From Pelagibacteraceae bacterium AG-422-I02 (GTDB taxonomy: Bacteria > Pseudomonadota > Alphaproteobacteria > Pelagibacterales > Pelagibacteraceae): 64,000 nucleotides of DNA. Shown in pieces: positions 55,786 to 64,000 of the stretch. The DNA is taken from NCBI GenBank assembly GCA_003213555.1, contig QCMS01000001.1, positions 1 to 64,000 of the forward strand. The letters are read 5' to 3'. Below the pieces are notes generated by a model. The model was not told where the DNA came from, ran no database searches, and saw nothing but the letters and a program-made list of their open reading frames with translations. Position numbers and translations under genes: made by a program. The stretch's first letter is position 1. Each line of letters begins with the position of its first letter.

Positions 55786-56442
55786 ATGGATCAACTTATT
55801 TTCAAATTTCCATTTGTAAAAAAATATAATAAGCAAGATTTTTTCGTTTCTAGCAATAATTTTTCTGCCTACAAATTAGTTGAAAGTTGGCCTAAATGGC
55901 CTGGAAAATGGTTAAATATTTTTGGAACTTCTGGATGTGGCAAAACGCATTTAGCTAAAATATTAGAACATAAAATAGAAAAAATTAAGTTAATAGACGC
56001 GCAATATATAAATGATGATGTTATTCAAGATTTAAATAATTTTGATTGTTTAATAATTGATAGCTTTAATTATAATATTGATGAAAATCTATTTTATTCA
56101 ATACTTAATCAATCTAAGCAATTAGAAAACTATATACTAATAAACTCTGTTGTCTCAATAAATAGTGGAAAGTTTAAGTTAAAAGACTTAAAATCAAGAG
56201 TAAACAGCTTCGTCTATATGGGAATTGAACTACCAACAGATGATTTGTTAAAAGTAATTATCTCAAAAACTCTGTCAGACAAACAAATAAATGTTAATCC
56301 TAAAATTTCAGACTACATTATTAACAATGTCGATAGATCTTATGAAAAAATGATAAAATTTCTTAAAGAAGTTGATGAATTCTCTTTATCTACTGGTAAA
56401 TCGATAAATATTAATCTAATAAAAAAAGTATTAAATAAATGA
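55786..56442 (+). CDS. hdaA: DnaA regulatory inactivator HdaA
   Basis: DnaA-paralogue that, with the sliding clamp, promotes hydrolysis of DnaA-ATP and so prevents re-initiation. 218 aa. It begins MDQLIFKFPF, whose Q-L-I-F-type element is a likely clamp-binding motif, then FGTSGCGKTHLAKIL (P-loop), CLIIDSFN (Walker B-like) and LKSRVNSFVYMGIELPTDD. The ORF track starts 10 codons earlier; the ATG at 55786 just after the previous stop gives the family N-terminus. It overlaps aspS by four bases (ATGA). Confidence 0.9.
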   Translation: MDQLIFKFPFVKKYNKQDFFVSSNNFSAYKLVESWPKWPGKWLNIFGTSGCGKTHLAKILEHKIEKIKLIDAQYINDDVIQDLNNFDCLIIDSFNYNIDENLFYSILNQSKQLENYILINSVVSINSGKFKLKDLKSRVNSFVYMGIELPTDDLLKVIISKTLSDKQINVNPKISDYIINNVDRSYEKMIKFLKEVDEFSLSTGKSININLIKKVLNK

Positions 56443-58226
56443 ATAAATATAGAACACACAATTGTTCAGAATTAAGTGAAAAAGAAATAGATAAAAAAGT
56501 TTATCTTTCAGGTTGGCTTCACAGAAAAAGAGATCATGGAAATTTATTATTTATAGATTTAAGAGATCATTATGGGATGACTCAATGTGTGATTGAAAAT
56601 GATAATAATTTTTTTCCAATTTTGGAAAAATCAAAACCTGAGTCAGTTTTGAAGATTGGAGGCAAGGTAGTTAAAAGATCAGTTGGAACTGAAAATTTAG
56701 ATTTAAAAACTGGTAAAATTGAAATTGCGATAGAGACAGTAGAAGTTTTATCGAACGCAAAAGAATTACCTATGCCAGTTTTTGGCGAACAAGACTACCC
56801 TGAAGAGATAAGATTAAAATATAGATTTATCGATTTAAGAAGAGAAGAAATGCACAATAATATAATATTAAGATCAAAAGTAATTTCTTTTATTAGGGCT
56901 GAAATGTTAAAATTAGGATTTCTTGAGTATCAGACTCCAATTTTAACTTCTTCAAGTCCAGAGGGAGCAAGAGATTTTCTAGTACCTAGTAGATTAAATC
57001 CAGGAAAATTTTATGCTTTACCTCAAGCACCTCAACAATTTAAGCAATTAATCATGGTTTCGGGTTTTGATAAATATTTTCAAATAGCTCCTTGTTTCAG
57101 AGATGAAGATGCTAGAGCAGACAGAAGTCCTGGAGAATTCTATCAATTAGATTTAGAGATGTCATTTGTTGAGCAAGAGGATGTTTTTAACGTTGTTGAA
57201 AAATTGATGGTTAGTTTATTTAAAAATTTTTCATCAAAAAAAATATTAAATGAAAAATTTCCAAGAATATCTTTTATGGACTCTATGAAAAAGTATGGAA
57301 CTGATAAACCAGATTTAAGAAACCCACTAATTATTCATGATATTACTAAAATTTTTTTTAGAGATGATGTAAAATTCGAAATATTTAAACAATTAGTGGA
57401 ATCTGGTTCAATTGTTAGAGCCATAGTTACAAAAAATACAAAAGATATGCCAAGAAGTTTTTTTGATAATATTGACAAATGGGCAAAAGAACAAGGAGCT
57501 TCAGGGTTAGCATACTTTACATTTGAGCAAGATAAAATATTAAAAGGTAAAGGGCCAGTAGGAAAATTTTTTGGTGAAAACTCACTCAAAGAAATCATGA
57601 AAATTTGTAATGCTGAAATAGGTGACAGTATTTTTCTTGCTTGTGGAAAAGAAAATGAAATTTTGAAAATTCTTTCATCAGCTAGAGACAAAATTGGCAA
57701 AGATCTTAAAATTATTGATAAAGATAAATTTGCATTTTGTTGGATTGTCGATTATCCAATGTATGAGTTTGATGAAAAAACAAAAAAAATTATTTTTAGT
57801 CACAACCCCTTTTCAATGCCACAAGGAGACATTAAAAAAATAAATTTTGAAAAACCTTTAGAAATAAAAGCTTATCAATACGATATAGTATGTAATGGCG
57901 TTGAACTATCTTCAGGTGCAATAAGAAATTATATCCCGGACCTAATGTATAAATTATTTTCTATAGCTGGCTACAGTGAAAAAGAAGTAAATGAAAAGTT
58001 TAGCGGTATGATAAATGCATTTTCTTATGGTGCTCCACCACACGGAGGTATAGCACCTGGAATCGATAGAATTGTAATGTTACTGGCAGAAAAAGAAAAT
58101 ATAAGAGAGGTAACGCTTTTTCCAATGAATCAAAATGCTCAGGATTTAATGATGCAAGCACCTTCCGAGGTTGATGAAACTCAATTAAAAGAATTAAGTA
58201 TTAAAAAAGACCTTAAAAAAAATTAA
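56439..58226 (+). CDS. aspS: aspartate--tRNA(Asp/Asn) ligase
   Basis: Class IIb synthetase of 595 aa. An N-terminal OB-fold anticodon domain ([26 protein letters not shown]), motif 2 ([24 protein letters not shown]), the bacterial GAD insertion (about 290-420) and motif 3 ([19 protein letters not shown]) are visible. Whether it is discriminating or also charges tRNA-Asn depends on gatCAB and asnS, which are not in this window. It overlaps the next gene tail to tail by four bases. Confidence 0.97.
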   Translation: MNKYRTHNCSELSEKEIDKKVYLSGWLHRKRDHGNLLFIDLRDHYGMTQCVIENDNNFFPILEKSKPESVLKIGGKVVKRSVGTENLDLKTGKIEIAIETVEVLSNAKELPMPVFGEQDYPEEIRLKYRFIDLRREEMHNNIILRSKVISFIRAEMLKLGFLEYQTPILTSSSPEGARDFLVPSRLNPGKFYALPQAPQQFKQLIMVSGFDKYFQIAPCFRDEDARADRSPGEFYQLDLEMSFVEQEDVFNVVEKLMVSLFKNFSSKKILNEKFPRISFMDSMKKYGTDKPDLRNPLIIHDITKIFFRDDVKFEIFKQLVESGSIVRAIVTKNTKDMPRSFFDNIDKWAKEQGASGLAYFTFEQDKILKGKGPVGKFFGENSLKEIMKICNAEIGDSIFLACGKENEILKILSSARDKIGKDLKIIDKDKFAFCWIVDYPMYEFDEKTKKIIFSHNPFSMPQGDIKKINFEKPLEIKAYQYDIVCNGVELSSGAIRNYIPDLMYKLFSIAGYSEKEVNEKFSGMINAFSYGAPPHGGIAPGIDRIVMLLAEKENIREVTLFPMNQNAQDLMMQAPSEVDETQLKELSIKKDLKKN

Positions 58227-59041
58227 TTTTTGGATTTAAGATTTATCCTTACGTCAGATAAATCCACTAATTTTTCTTCATAATTGCTTCTAACAAAACC
58301 TTTAGAAGTTATATTTTTTACAATTTTAAGGAATTTATCATTATCATTTTCATTTGACACACTTTTCGTACTAGCAATCGATGGCGTATGAGCAAGTTCT
58401 TCTTTACCTAAATATGAAATTGCTAGCTCTCTGAAAACATAATCAAGAATTGATGAAGCGCTTAGTATTCTGTCATTACCTATCACATGACCTGATGGTT
58501 CAAATTTTGTATCAATAAAAGCATCTACATACTCTTCAAGCGGAACTCCGTACTGCAATCCAAGAGAAATTGCAATCGCAAAATTATTCATCATTGCTTT
58601 TACTAATTCTCCTTCTTTATTTGTATCAATAAAAATTTCTCCTATTTTTCCATCATCATATTCTCCAGTATGTAAATAAACTTTATGATCTCCTATCTGT
58701 GCTTTTTGGATATAACCTTTTCTTCTATCAGGCATTCTAAATCTATCTTTATTTTTTATTTTAAGATTGACTGAATTTTCATTACTATCCGTTTTTGGGC
58801 TTTTTATTTTGTTAGTTATATTTTTGGTTAAATTACTATCAATTTTTACATCTTTTGTTTTATTATCTTTCACATTACCTAATTTTTTTGTTTTACGATT
58901 ATTAAGTTTTACGTCTATAACCTCAACTTCCCCATCAGTTCTTTTATCAATTTTAGAAAGTTCTGAGTCATCTAAGGTTTCTAATGTGTGTAGAGTTTTA
59001 AATGTACATGTGTAGTAAGTTTCAACAATATATTTTTTCAT
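58223..59041 (-). CDS. stand-alone TSCPD-domain protein resembling the C-terminus of class II ribonucleotide reductase
   Basis: 272-aa protein. Residues 102-218 ([79 protein letters not shown]-like) closely match the TSCPD region near the end of B12-dependent reductase NrdJ. The catalytic barrel is absent and the cysteine-rich tail of NrdJ is missing. A distinct N-terminal part (1-55, [28 protein letters not shown]) is joined by a Lys/Asn-rich linker (56-100). It could be an NrdJb-like split piece or an independent relative. It is a lone minus-strand gene with a 77-base leader. Family call is firm; function is unknown. Confidence 0.8.
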   Translation of the reverse strand: MKKYIVETYYTCTFKTLHTLETLDDSELSKIDKRTDGEVEVIDVKLNNRKTKKLGNVKDNKTKDVKIDSNLTKNITNKIKSPKTDSNENSVNLKIKNKDRFRMPDRRKGYIQKAQIGDHKVYLHTGEYDDGKIGEIFIDTNKEGELVKAMMNNFAIAISLGLQYGVPLEEYVDAFIDTKFEPSGHVIGNDRILSASSILDYVFRELAISYLGKEELAHTPSIASTKSVSNENDNDKFLKIVKNITSKGFVRSNYEEKLVDLSDVRINLKSKN

Positions 59042-59135
59042 AATATTTATGGAATCCCTTTATTTAGATATATATTAATTGTATAATGTGTCTATTACTT
59101 AATAATACAATTAAGAATTGTGTGGATTTAAAAAA

Positions 59136-59486
59136 ATGATTTTTAAAATAATATTTACTTGGTGGAATAGACAAACTTTTGGAACTTTTTTAAAGACTTT
59201 ATTCTTTGGTAAATTTATGGGATCAGATGATTATGGAAATAAGTATTACAGAAGTAAGAATGATGAACGTTGGGTCGTATATGCAAAAAATATAGAGGCA
59301 ACTAAAATCACTTCTGACTGGTATTTATGGATCCACCATACAATCGATAAAATACCAGAGAATAAAGAAAAAAAATATCAATGGCAAAAGAAACACTTAG
59401 AAAATCAAACTGGAACAAACAACAGCTTTAAACCTGTCAAAATAAAAAAAAATGAAATAAAAAAAAAATATGAGACTTGGAAATAA
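59136..59486 (+). CDS. NDUFA12 family complex I accessory protein
   Basis: 116-aa homologue of the mitochondrial NADH:ubiquinone oxidoreductase accessory subunit NDUFA12 (17.2 kDa), which alphaproteobacteria share with mitochondria. FFGKFMGSDDYGNKYYRSKNDERWVVYAKNIEATKITSDWYLWIHHTIDKIP is the core motif. The ORF track begins at 59118 with a non-ATG codon; I take the ATG at 59136 (MIFKIIFTWWNRQTFGTFL). It overlaps the DUF2155 gene by 17 bases, a neighbour pair common in alphaproteobacteria. Confidence 0.9.
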   Translation: MIFKIIFTWWNRQTFGTFLKTLFFGKFMGSDDYGNKYYRSKNDERWVVYAKNIEATKITSDWYLWIHHTIDKIPENKEKKYQWQKKHLENQTGTNNSFKPVKIKKNEIKKKYETWK

Positions 59487-59970
59487 ATTATACTTATTTA
59501 TTTATTTTTTTCTTTATTTAAATATTTCCTTTGCTGAAGATAGAATAACCTCAACGCCATTAATGAATATTGATGAAATAAAACCTAGTTTTGAGGTCTT
59601 GGATGAAAAAAATGAAAATAGTTCATTAAATAAAAATTTAAAAGAGAAACAAATTGTAAATATACTTAAACCCTCTCAAGCTATTTTAATTGGACTGGAC
59701 AAGATTACAGCGAAATCGTCAGAACTTGTTATTAATTTAAATGAAACAACAAAATTTGGACCATTAGAAATAAAAATTTTGAAATGTGGTAAAGTAAAAG
59801 TTGATAATAAAGATGATAGCGTTGCCTATATGCAAGTGAAAGATTTGACGAAAAATGAAAATGAAAAAGTTTTTATATTTAATGGCTGGATGTTTGCGTC
59901 AGACCCAAGTCTTACACCCTTTGATCATGCTATTTATAATCTACAACTAGTAAATTGTAATAAAGCTTAA
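59470..59970 (+). CDS. DUF2155 domain protein, exported
   Basis: 166-aa protein with a signal peptide (MRLGNKLYLFIYFFLYLNISFA). The DUF2155 core runs from AILIGLDKITAKSSELVINLNETTKFGPLEIKILKC to FIFNGWMFASDPSLTPFDHAIYNLQLVNC, with two conserved cysteines that could form a disulphide in the periplasm. Function is not known. Its start lies inside the NDUFA12 gene and its 3' end overlaps accC tail to tail by four bases. Confidence 0.85.
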   Translation: MRLGNKLYLFIYFFLYLNISFAEDRITSTPLMNIDEIKPSFEVLDEKNENSSLNKNLKEKQIVNILKPSQAILIGLDKITAKSSELVINLNETTKFGPLEIKILKCGKVKVDNKDDSVAYMQVKDLTKNENEKVFIFNGWMFASDPSLTPFDHAIYNLQLVNCNKA

Positions 59971-61304
59971 TAAAATTTTTCTTTACCGAGCCAGTTAGTA
60001 TCAAAATCAGAATTAATAAATTTTTTATGATTTAATATTTTTTTATGCAAATCTATAGTTGTAGTTATTCCTTCTAAGACAAATTCGTCAAGTGATCTTA
60101 ATGTTCTTTGAATTGCTTCAGTTCTATTCCTTCCTTTGCAAATTACCTTAGCTATTAAACTGTCATAAAAAGGAGTAATTTTACATCCTTGAAAAATAGA
60201 TCCATCAACTCTAGTTCTAAATCCAGAGGGTTGATGACAGACGCTGATAGTTCCTGGGCTTGGTTGAAAATCTAAAGCTGGATTTTCTGCATTAATCCTA
60301 CATTCAATTGTATGACCTCTAGGATTTATATCACTTTGTTGCAAAGCTGTATCTCCAGTAAAGGCAATCCAAAGTTGCTCTTTTACAATATCTATTCCAG
60401 TTTGAACTTCTGTAACTGGGTGCTCTACTTGAACTCTTGTATTCATTTCAAGAAAATAAAATTTTCCATTTTCGTAAATAAATTCAACAGTTCCTGCTCC
60501 CTCATAATTTATCTGTTCAACCATTTTTACAGTTTTTTTAAAAAGATCTTTTCTTATTTCGTCAGTTAAAACCGGACTTGGAGTTTCCTCTATCAATTTT
60601 TGATGTCTTCTTTGAACAGAACAATCTCTTTCTGCTAGATGTATTGTTTTATTTTTACCAGACATCACCTGAACTTCTATATGTCTTGGATTTTTAAAAT
60701 ACTTTTCAATGTATAATTCGTCATTATTAAAAAATTTTTTTGCTTCAGATTTAGCAGTAAGAAATAAATTTTCTAATTGACTCTCTTCCTCTACAATCTT
60801 CATGCCTTTACCACCACCACCCCCAGCTGCTTTAATCAAAACAGGATAACCTATGTTTTTACATATAGATTTAGCTTCAGCAAATGACTTTACTCCACCT
60901 TCAGAGCCTTCAATGATAGGTAAACCAAATTTTTTTGCTATTCTTTTTGCTTCAATTTTGTCTCCCATTTTTGAAATTATCTCTGCACTTGGACCTATAA
61001 ATTTTATACCATGTTTATTTACAATCTCAGAAAATTTTGCATTTTCAGATAAAAAACCATAACCTGGGTGTATTGCTTCAGCTCCAGTTAAATCAACTGC
61101 TGACATTATAGATGAAATATTTAAATAACTGTTTTGTGGTTGATGCGATCCTATGCAAACACTCTCATCAGCTAATCTTACATGCATTGACTCCGCATCA
61201 ACATCAGAATGAACCGCAACGGTTTTTATTCCCCATTCTTTACATGCTCGAATAACCCTAACAGCTATTTCTCCTCTATTAGCTATTAAAACTTTTTTGA
61301 ACAT
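59967..61304 (-). CDS. accC: acetyl-CoA carboxylase, biotin carboxylase subunit
   Basis: ATP-grasp enzyme that carboxylates biotin on AccB. 445 aa. KVLIANRGEIAVRVIRACKEW, IHPGYGFLSENAKF, KAAGGGGGKGMKIV (glycine-rich ATP loop), HIEVQVMSG, ERDCSVQRRHQKLIEETPSP and FLEMNTRVQVEHPVTE (active-site Glu/Arg) are all intact. It follows accB by six bases on the minus strand. The carboxyltransferase genes accA and accD are not in this window. Confidence 0.97.
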   Translation of the reverse strand: MFKKVLIANRGEIAVRVIRACKEWGIKTVAVHSDVDAESMHVRLADESVCIGSHQPQNSYLNISSIMSAVDLTGAEAIHPGYGFLSENAKFSEIVNKHGIKFIGPSAEIISKMGDKIEAKRIAKKFGLPIIEGSEGGVKSFAEAKSICKNIGYPVLIKAAGGGGGKGMKIVEEESQLENLFLTAKSEAKKFFNNDELYIEKYFKNPRHIEVQVMSGKNKTIHLAERDCSVQRRHQKLIEETPSPVLTDEIRKDLFKKTVKMVEQINYEGAGTVEFIYENGKFYFLEMNTRVQVEHPVTEVQTGIDIVKEQLWIAFTGDTALQQSDINPRGHTIECRINAENPALDFQPSPGTISVCHQPSGFRTRVDGSIFQGCKITPFYDSLIAKVICKGRNRTEAIQRTLRSLDEFVLEGITTTIDLHKKILNHKKFINSDFDTNWLGKEKFY

Positions 61305-61310
61305 TTATAT

Positions 61311-61736
61311 TTATTTGAGAATAACCAAAGTTTGACCAAACTCAACTGGCTGACCATCCTCTACTAAAATTTTTTTTACTTCACCATCCGAAGTTGAAGG
61401 TACGTGATTCATTGTTTTCATTGCCTCAACAATCATTACAGTTTGACCTTTTTTTATTTTATCTCCAATTTCAACAAATTTTTTAGCTCCTGGTTCTGCA
61501 GCTAAATATGCTGTTCCAATAATTGGAGATTTTACTCTTATTCCATCACCTTCGTCAGAAGATTTTAAAACAGCTTTATTCTGAGGAGTTACTGCACTTG
61601 TTTTTGCCTGTTCAATTCCTTTGGATGCTTTTGAAACTTTAATTTTTGTTTGGCCATCTTGGTACTCTAACTCAGTCAGCTCAAATTCTTTTAGATTATC
61701 TACAAGTTCTTTAATTAGTTTTTTATCAATTTTCAT
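61311..61736 (-). CDS. accB: biotin carboxyl carrier protein of acetyl-CoA carboxylase
   Basis: 141-aa carrier. N-terminal helical part (IDKKLIKELVDNLKEFELTELEYQDG), a flexible Ala/Lys middle, and a C-terminal biotinyl domain (VKSPIIGTAYLAAEPGAKKFVEIGDKIKKGQTVMIVEAMKTMNHV). Biotin should attach at Lys107. The motif reads EAMKTM where EAMKMM is usual, a mild variation. It starts 11 bases inside aroQ and is followed by accC. Confidence 0.95.
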   Translation of the reverse strand: MKIDKKLIKELVDNLKEFELTELEYQDGQTKIKVSKASKGIEQAKTSAVTPQNKAVLKSSDEGDGIRVKSPIIGTAYLAAEPGAKKFVEIGDKIKKGQTVMIVEAMKTMNHVPSTSDGEVKKILVEDGQPVEFGQTLVILK

Positions 61737-62169
61737 TATTTAAATATTTTTTTATGGCTTCTAGTGACATTATATACCCATTAATTCCAAAACCACAAAT
61801 TACCCCTTTAGCAACTTTACTTATCAAAGACTTATGTCTGAAATCTTCTCTATTATAAATATTACTGATATGCAATTCAATTATCGGAATTTTCAATATT
61901 TTTAAAGCATCATGAATAGCAACAGATGTATGAGTATACCCACCCGCATTAATAATTAGTCCGTCTTGATTATTCCTTGAATTTTGAATTTGAGTAACCA
62001 GTTCACCCTCCATATTAGACTGAAATAAAGATAGTTTTATTTTATTTTTAGTCGCAAAATCATTACATTTTTTTTCAATGTCATTAAGAGAAAAACTTCC
62101 ATATTGATTTCTTTCTCTTTCACCTAAAAGGTTGAGGTTTGGCCCATTAAGAATTATAATTTTATACAT
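61726..62169 (-). CDS. aroQ: 3-dehydroquinate dehydratase, type II
   Basis: Third step of the shikimate pathway. 147 aa. IIILNGPNLNLLGERERNQYG with the catalytic Tyr, FQSNMEGELVTQIQ, INAGGYTHTSVAIHDAL and IELHISNIYNREDFRHKS with the catalytic His are present. The ORF track starts at 62238; I use the ATG at 62169 (MYKIIILNGPN), as the longer version would run into thiS and add an unrelated hydrophobic leader. Neighbour accB-accC downstream is a common alphaproteobacterial arrangement. Confidence 0.95.
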   Translation of the reverse strand: MYKIIILNGPNLNLLGERERNQYGSFSLNDIEKKCNDFATKNKIKLSLFQSNMEGELVTQIQNSRNNQDGLIINAGGYTHTSVAIHDALKILKIPIIELHISNIYNREDFRHKSLISKVAKGVICGFGINGYIMSLEAIKKYLNNEN

Positions 62170-62197
62170 AAATTTCTCGATATTGAATAACTTAATT

Positions 62198-62401
62198 ATG
62201 GCAAAAATACAATTAAATGGAAAAAAAGTTACTATCAACTCTAACTATACTTTATCAGATCTTATTAAAAAGTATAAATTAATTAATAAAAAAATTGCTA
62301 TAGAGCATAATGGAATAATTATCCCAAAAGTAAAGTATAATAAAAAATTCTTAAAAAATAATGATAGAGTAGAAATAGTTCACTTTATAGGAGGCGGTTA
62401 A
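62198..62401 (+). CDS. thiS: thiamine biosynthesis sulphur carrier ThiS
   Basis: 67-aa ubiquitin-fold protein that carries sulphur as a C-terminal thiocarboxylate for the thiazole ring. [44 protein letters not shown] fits the family and the protein ends FIGGG, providing the required terminal Gly-Gly. The ORF track starts at 62132; the ATG at 62198 gives the family length. Start codons of aroQ and thiS are 28 bases apart, leaving no room for a TPP riboswitch. Confidence 0.92.
   Translation: MAKIQLNGKKVTINSNYTLSDLIKKYKLINKKIAIEHNGIIIPKVKYNKKFLKNNDRVEIVHFIGGG
62389..62394 (+). promoter_or_regulatory. thiG ribosome binding site inside the thiS Gly codons
   Basis: The thiS ending ATA GGA GGC GGT TAA contains a perfect AGGAGG eight bases before the TTG start of thiG. 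The codons for the essential C-terminal glycines thus double as a strong Shine-Dalgarno sequence, coupling carrier and synthase translation. Confidence 0.75.
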
Positions 62402-62402
62402 A

Positions 62403-63176
62403 TTGAAAAAAGATACTTTTAAAATTGCAGGTAAAATTTTAAGATCTAGATTGATTGTAGGAACAGGAAAATACAAAAACTTCCATGAGACTGCTAAAGC
62501 TATTAAAGCTTCAGGAGCAGATATGGTTACAGTTGCTGTTAGAAGAGTTAATATAATAGATAAAAAAAAACCGATATTAACGGATTATTTAAATCCAAAA
62601 AAAATAGTTTATCTCCCAAATACAGCTGGATGTTTTAATTCAGAGGAAGCTTTAAGAACTTTACGATTGGCTCGTGAGATGGGGGGATGGAAATTAGTAA
62701 AGCTTGAAGTTTTAGGGGACAAAAAAACTCTTTATCCAAATATGATTGAAACTATTAAATCTACTAAAATTCTTGTAAAGGAAGGATTTAAAGTATTGGT
62801 TTATTGCACAGATGATCCTTTACTTGCAAAGAAACTTGAGGATAATGGGGCATCAGCTATAATGCCTTTAGCATCTCCGATCGGTTCAGGGCTGGGAATA
62901 CAAAATAAAATAAACATCTCCTTGATTATAAAACAATCGAGAGTACCTGTAATAGTAGATGCTGGAATAGGAACAGCCTCGGACGCAACAATCGCAATGG
63001 AATTAGGTTGTGATGGGGTGTTAATCAACAGTGCGATAGCTAATTCTAAAAAACCAATATTAATGGCAAGAGCTTTTAAAGATGCAGTGGTTTCGGGAAG
63101 AAACTCATTCTTAGCTGGCAGAATGAAAAAAAACTATTTAGCTATACCAAGTTCACCGAATGATGGTTTAATTTAA
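62403..63176 (+). CDS. thiG: thiazole synthase ThiG
   Basis: Forms the thiazole phosphate of thiamine from deoxyxylulose phosphate, ThiS thiocarboxylate and a glycine-derived imine. 257 aa TIM barrel. [47 protein letters not shown] with catalytic Lys100, [16 protein letters not shown] and [25 protein letters not shown] are conserved. It starts with TTG, backed by AGGAGG. The glycine-imine enzyme (thiO or thiH) and thiF are not adjacent. The 3' end overlaps the RNase gene by four bases. Confidence 0.96.
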   Translation: MKKDTFKIAGKILRSRLIVGTGKYKNFHETAKAIKASGADMVTVAVRRVNIIDKKKPILTDYLNPKKIVYLPNTAGCFNSEEALRTLRLAREMGGWKLVKLEVLGDKKTLYPNMIETIKSTKILVKEGFKVLVYCTDDPLLAKKLEDNGASAIMPLASPIGSGLGIQNKINISLIIKQSRVPVIVDAGIGTASDATIAMELGCDGVLINSAIANSKKPILMARAFKDAVVSGRNSFLAGRMKKNYLAIPSSPNDGLI

Positions 63177-64000
63177 CTTTTCTTCCTTCTTACCCAAAGT
63201 GTTCTAATTTTTTTTTTTGTTTTTGTTTTTTTTTCTTTTTCTTTAGTTTTTGAGACAATTTTATTTTTACCCTTTTTTTCTTTAGCTAAAGTTTTGTTAG
63301 TCTTTTTTATTTCAATAATTGAATTTATATTCTCTACTGAGTTAATAAGTTTTTTGGACTTATTTAATAGGTCAATTTTATATTCAGGGATAACAAATTT
63401 ATCATTTGATAAAATTTTTACTTCAAACAAGTATTTTTTTTGAAAATACTTTAATTCATCCAATAAGTTTTTTTCTATATAAGTTTTAATTTTTACAGGC
63501 ACAAATGAGTTAATAATCTTGACTTTTTCTGTAAAAGCTAAATATTGAATTTTTTTTAAAATTTTTTGTGAAAATGACGAAATTGATAGTTGAGTCTCCC
63601 ATTTAATTGATCCTTCACGTAGTCTCTGCCTGGTCATTTCAAGTAATCCAAAATTACTTATTCTTCCAATTTGAATTCTAGCTCTATCTTTTCTAATACT
63701 TTCCCTCATTTTTTTTTCAACAATTCTTCTATTATAAAAATTCATCATATCGATAAAGTCGATAACTATTAAACCAGATAAATCTCTTAATTTTATTTGA
63801 TGAGCAATCTCTTCAGCTGCTTCTAAATTTGTATTTAATGCAGTTTTCTCAATATTCATTTGCTTTGTTGATTGTCCAGAATTAATATCAATGGAGACTA
63901 AAGCTTCAGTAGGATTAATTACCAAATATCCACCAGATTTTAACTTTACTGTTGGTTCATAAATGTTATTTAATTCTTTTTCTATATTAGCATCATAAAA
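63173..64000 (-). CDS. ribonuclease E/G (3' part), zinc-link motif absent
   Basis: C-terminal part of an RNase E/G endoribonuclease; the frame is open to the right edge, where it reads [31 protein letters not shown], the DNase I-like catalytic region with the metal-binding Asp, followed by [10 protein letters not shown] (second Asp) and [14 protein letters not shown]. In E. coli RNase E a CPRCSGTG zinc-link follows QRL; here the sequence reads [14 protein letters not shown] with no cysteine. After the small domain (about to LLNKSKKL) comes a Lys-rich tail ending [10 protein letters not shown]. No long scaffold domain is present after the core. The ORF-track ATG at 63925 is internal. Confidence 0.9.
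   Translation of the reverse strand, partial: FYDANIEKELNNIYEPTVKLKSGGYLVINPTEALVSIDINSGQSTKQMNIEKTALNTNLEAAEEIAHQIKLRDLSGLIVIDFIDMMNFYNRRIVEKKMRESIRKDRARIQIGRISNFGLLEMTRQRLREGSIKWETQLSISSFSQKILKKIQYLAFTEKVKIINSFVPVKIKTYIEKNLLDELKYFQKKYLFEVKILSNDKFVIPEYKIDLLNKSKKLINSVENINSIIEIKKTNKTLAKEKKGKNKIVSKTKEKEKKTKTKKKIRTLWVRRKKS

Noticed and set aside
62170-62197. TPP riboswitch before thiS
   Set aside because: Only 28 bases separate the aroQ and thiS start codons and no TPP-aptamer elements are visible.
63200-63260. T-rich tract as a low-complexity repeat or terminator
   Set aside because: It is the antisense of Lys codons in the RNase E/G tail; no hairpin precedes it.
1-64000. CRISPR arrays, insertion sequences, prophage genes
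   Set aside because: No regularly spaced repeats, transposase or integrase motifs, or phage proteins were found on reading the window.

Overview
The window reads as a compact, very AT-rich chromosome segment of a streamlined marine alphaproteobacterium of the SAR11 type (Candidatus Pelagibacter or a close relative). The call rests on gene content and style. There is a proteorhodopsin next to ferredoxin and ferredoxin reductase genes, an alphaproteobacterial HdaA, NDUFA12 and DUF2155 proteins, a eukaryote-like NADP isocitrate dehydrogenase, Lys/Asn/Ile-rich proteins, and near-zero intergenic space with many 1-17 nt overlaps. I see no transposases, phage genes, CRISPR arrays or rRNA. No gene-free stretch exceeds 300 bases; the longest is the roughly 230-base proteorhodopsin leader. 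The assignment is inferred from the sequence alone.

Layout, left to right. 1-6.1 kb: the 3' part of glyS, ppdK, then nadC-nadA on the minus strand. 6.1-10.5 kb: tRNA-Leu(GAG), a possible micro-ORF, ygfZ, a dihydroorotase and a propionyl/acetyl-CoA synthetase. 10.5-13.6 kb: a blue-tuned proteorhodopsin, its terminator, a 45-aa membrane protein missed by the ORF track, a 2Fe-2S ferredoxin, a TrxR-like ferredoxin-NADP reductase and a GST. 13.6-20.3 kb: dksA-like, two glycosyltransferases, a GFA protein, a plant-type glycerate kinase, tolC and recA. 20.4-26.3 kb: aldehyde dehydrogenase plus DUF779, alaS, icd. 26.4-34.1 kb: one long plus-strand run psd-pssA-rlmE-guaB-(TPR)-guaA-panB-yfgM-like-bamB.

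34.1-41.2 kb, minus strand: purF-cvpA, an RND/MMPL transporter, dnaB, and the rpsF-rpsR-rplI ribosomal cluster. 41.3-43.9 kb, plus strand: fabD-fabG-acpP-gmk. 43.9-51.1 kb, minus strand: an outer-membrane biogenesis operon lptF-lptG-lptD-surA-pdxA-rsmA. 51.2-58.2 kb: pepA-ndk, purN-purM (minus), then DUF2066-hdaA-aspS. 58.2-64 kb: a stand-alone TSCPD protein resembling the C-terminus of class II ribonucleotide reductase, NDUFA12-DUF2155, accC-accB-aroQ (minus), thiS-thiG, and the 3' part of an RNase E/G gene.

Most genes are core housekeeping: translation, purine, pyrimidine and NAD synthesis, phospholipid and fatty acid synthesis, LPS transport, DNA replication and its control. The least ordinary parts are the light-driven pump beside a ferredoxin/reductase/GST operon, and a group of shortened or altered core enzymes: IMP dehydrogenase without CBS domains, RNase E/G without the zinc-link, DksA with a degenerate zinc finger, and the stand-alone TSCPD protein. 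I did not find a clearly undescribed multi-gene system. The proteorhodopsin-redox locus with its embedded promoter and micro-protein is the best candidate for follow-up.
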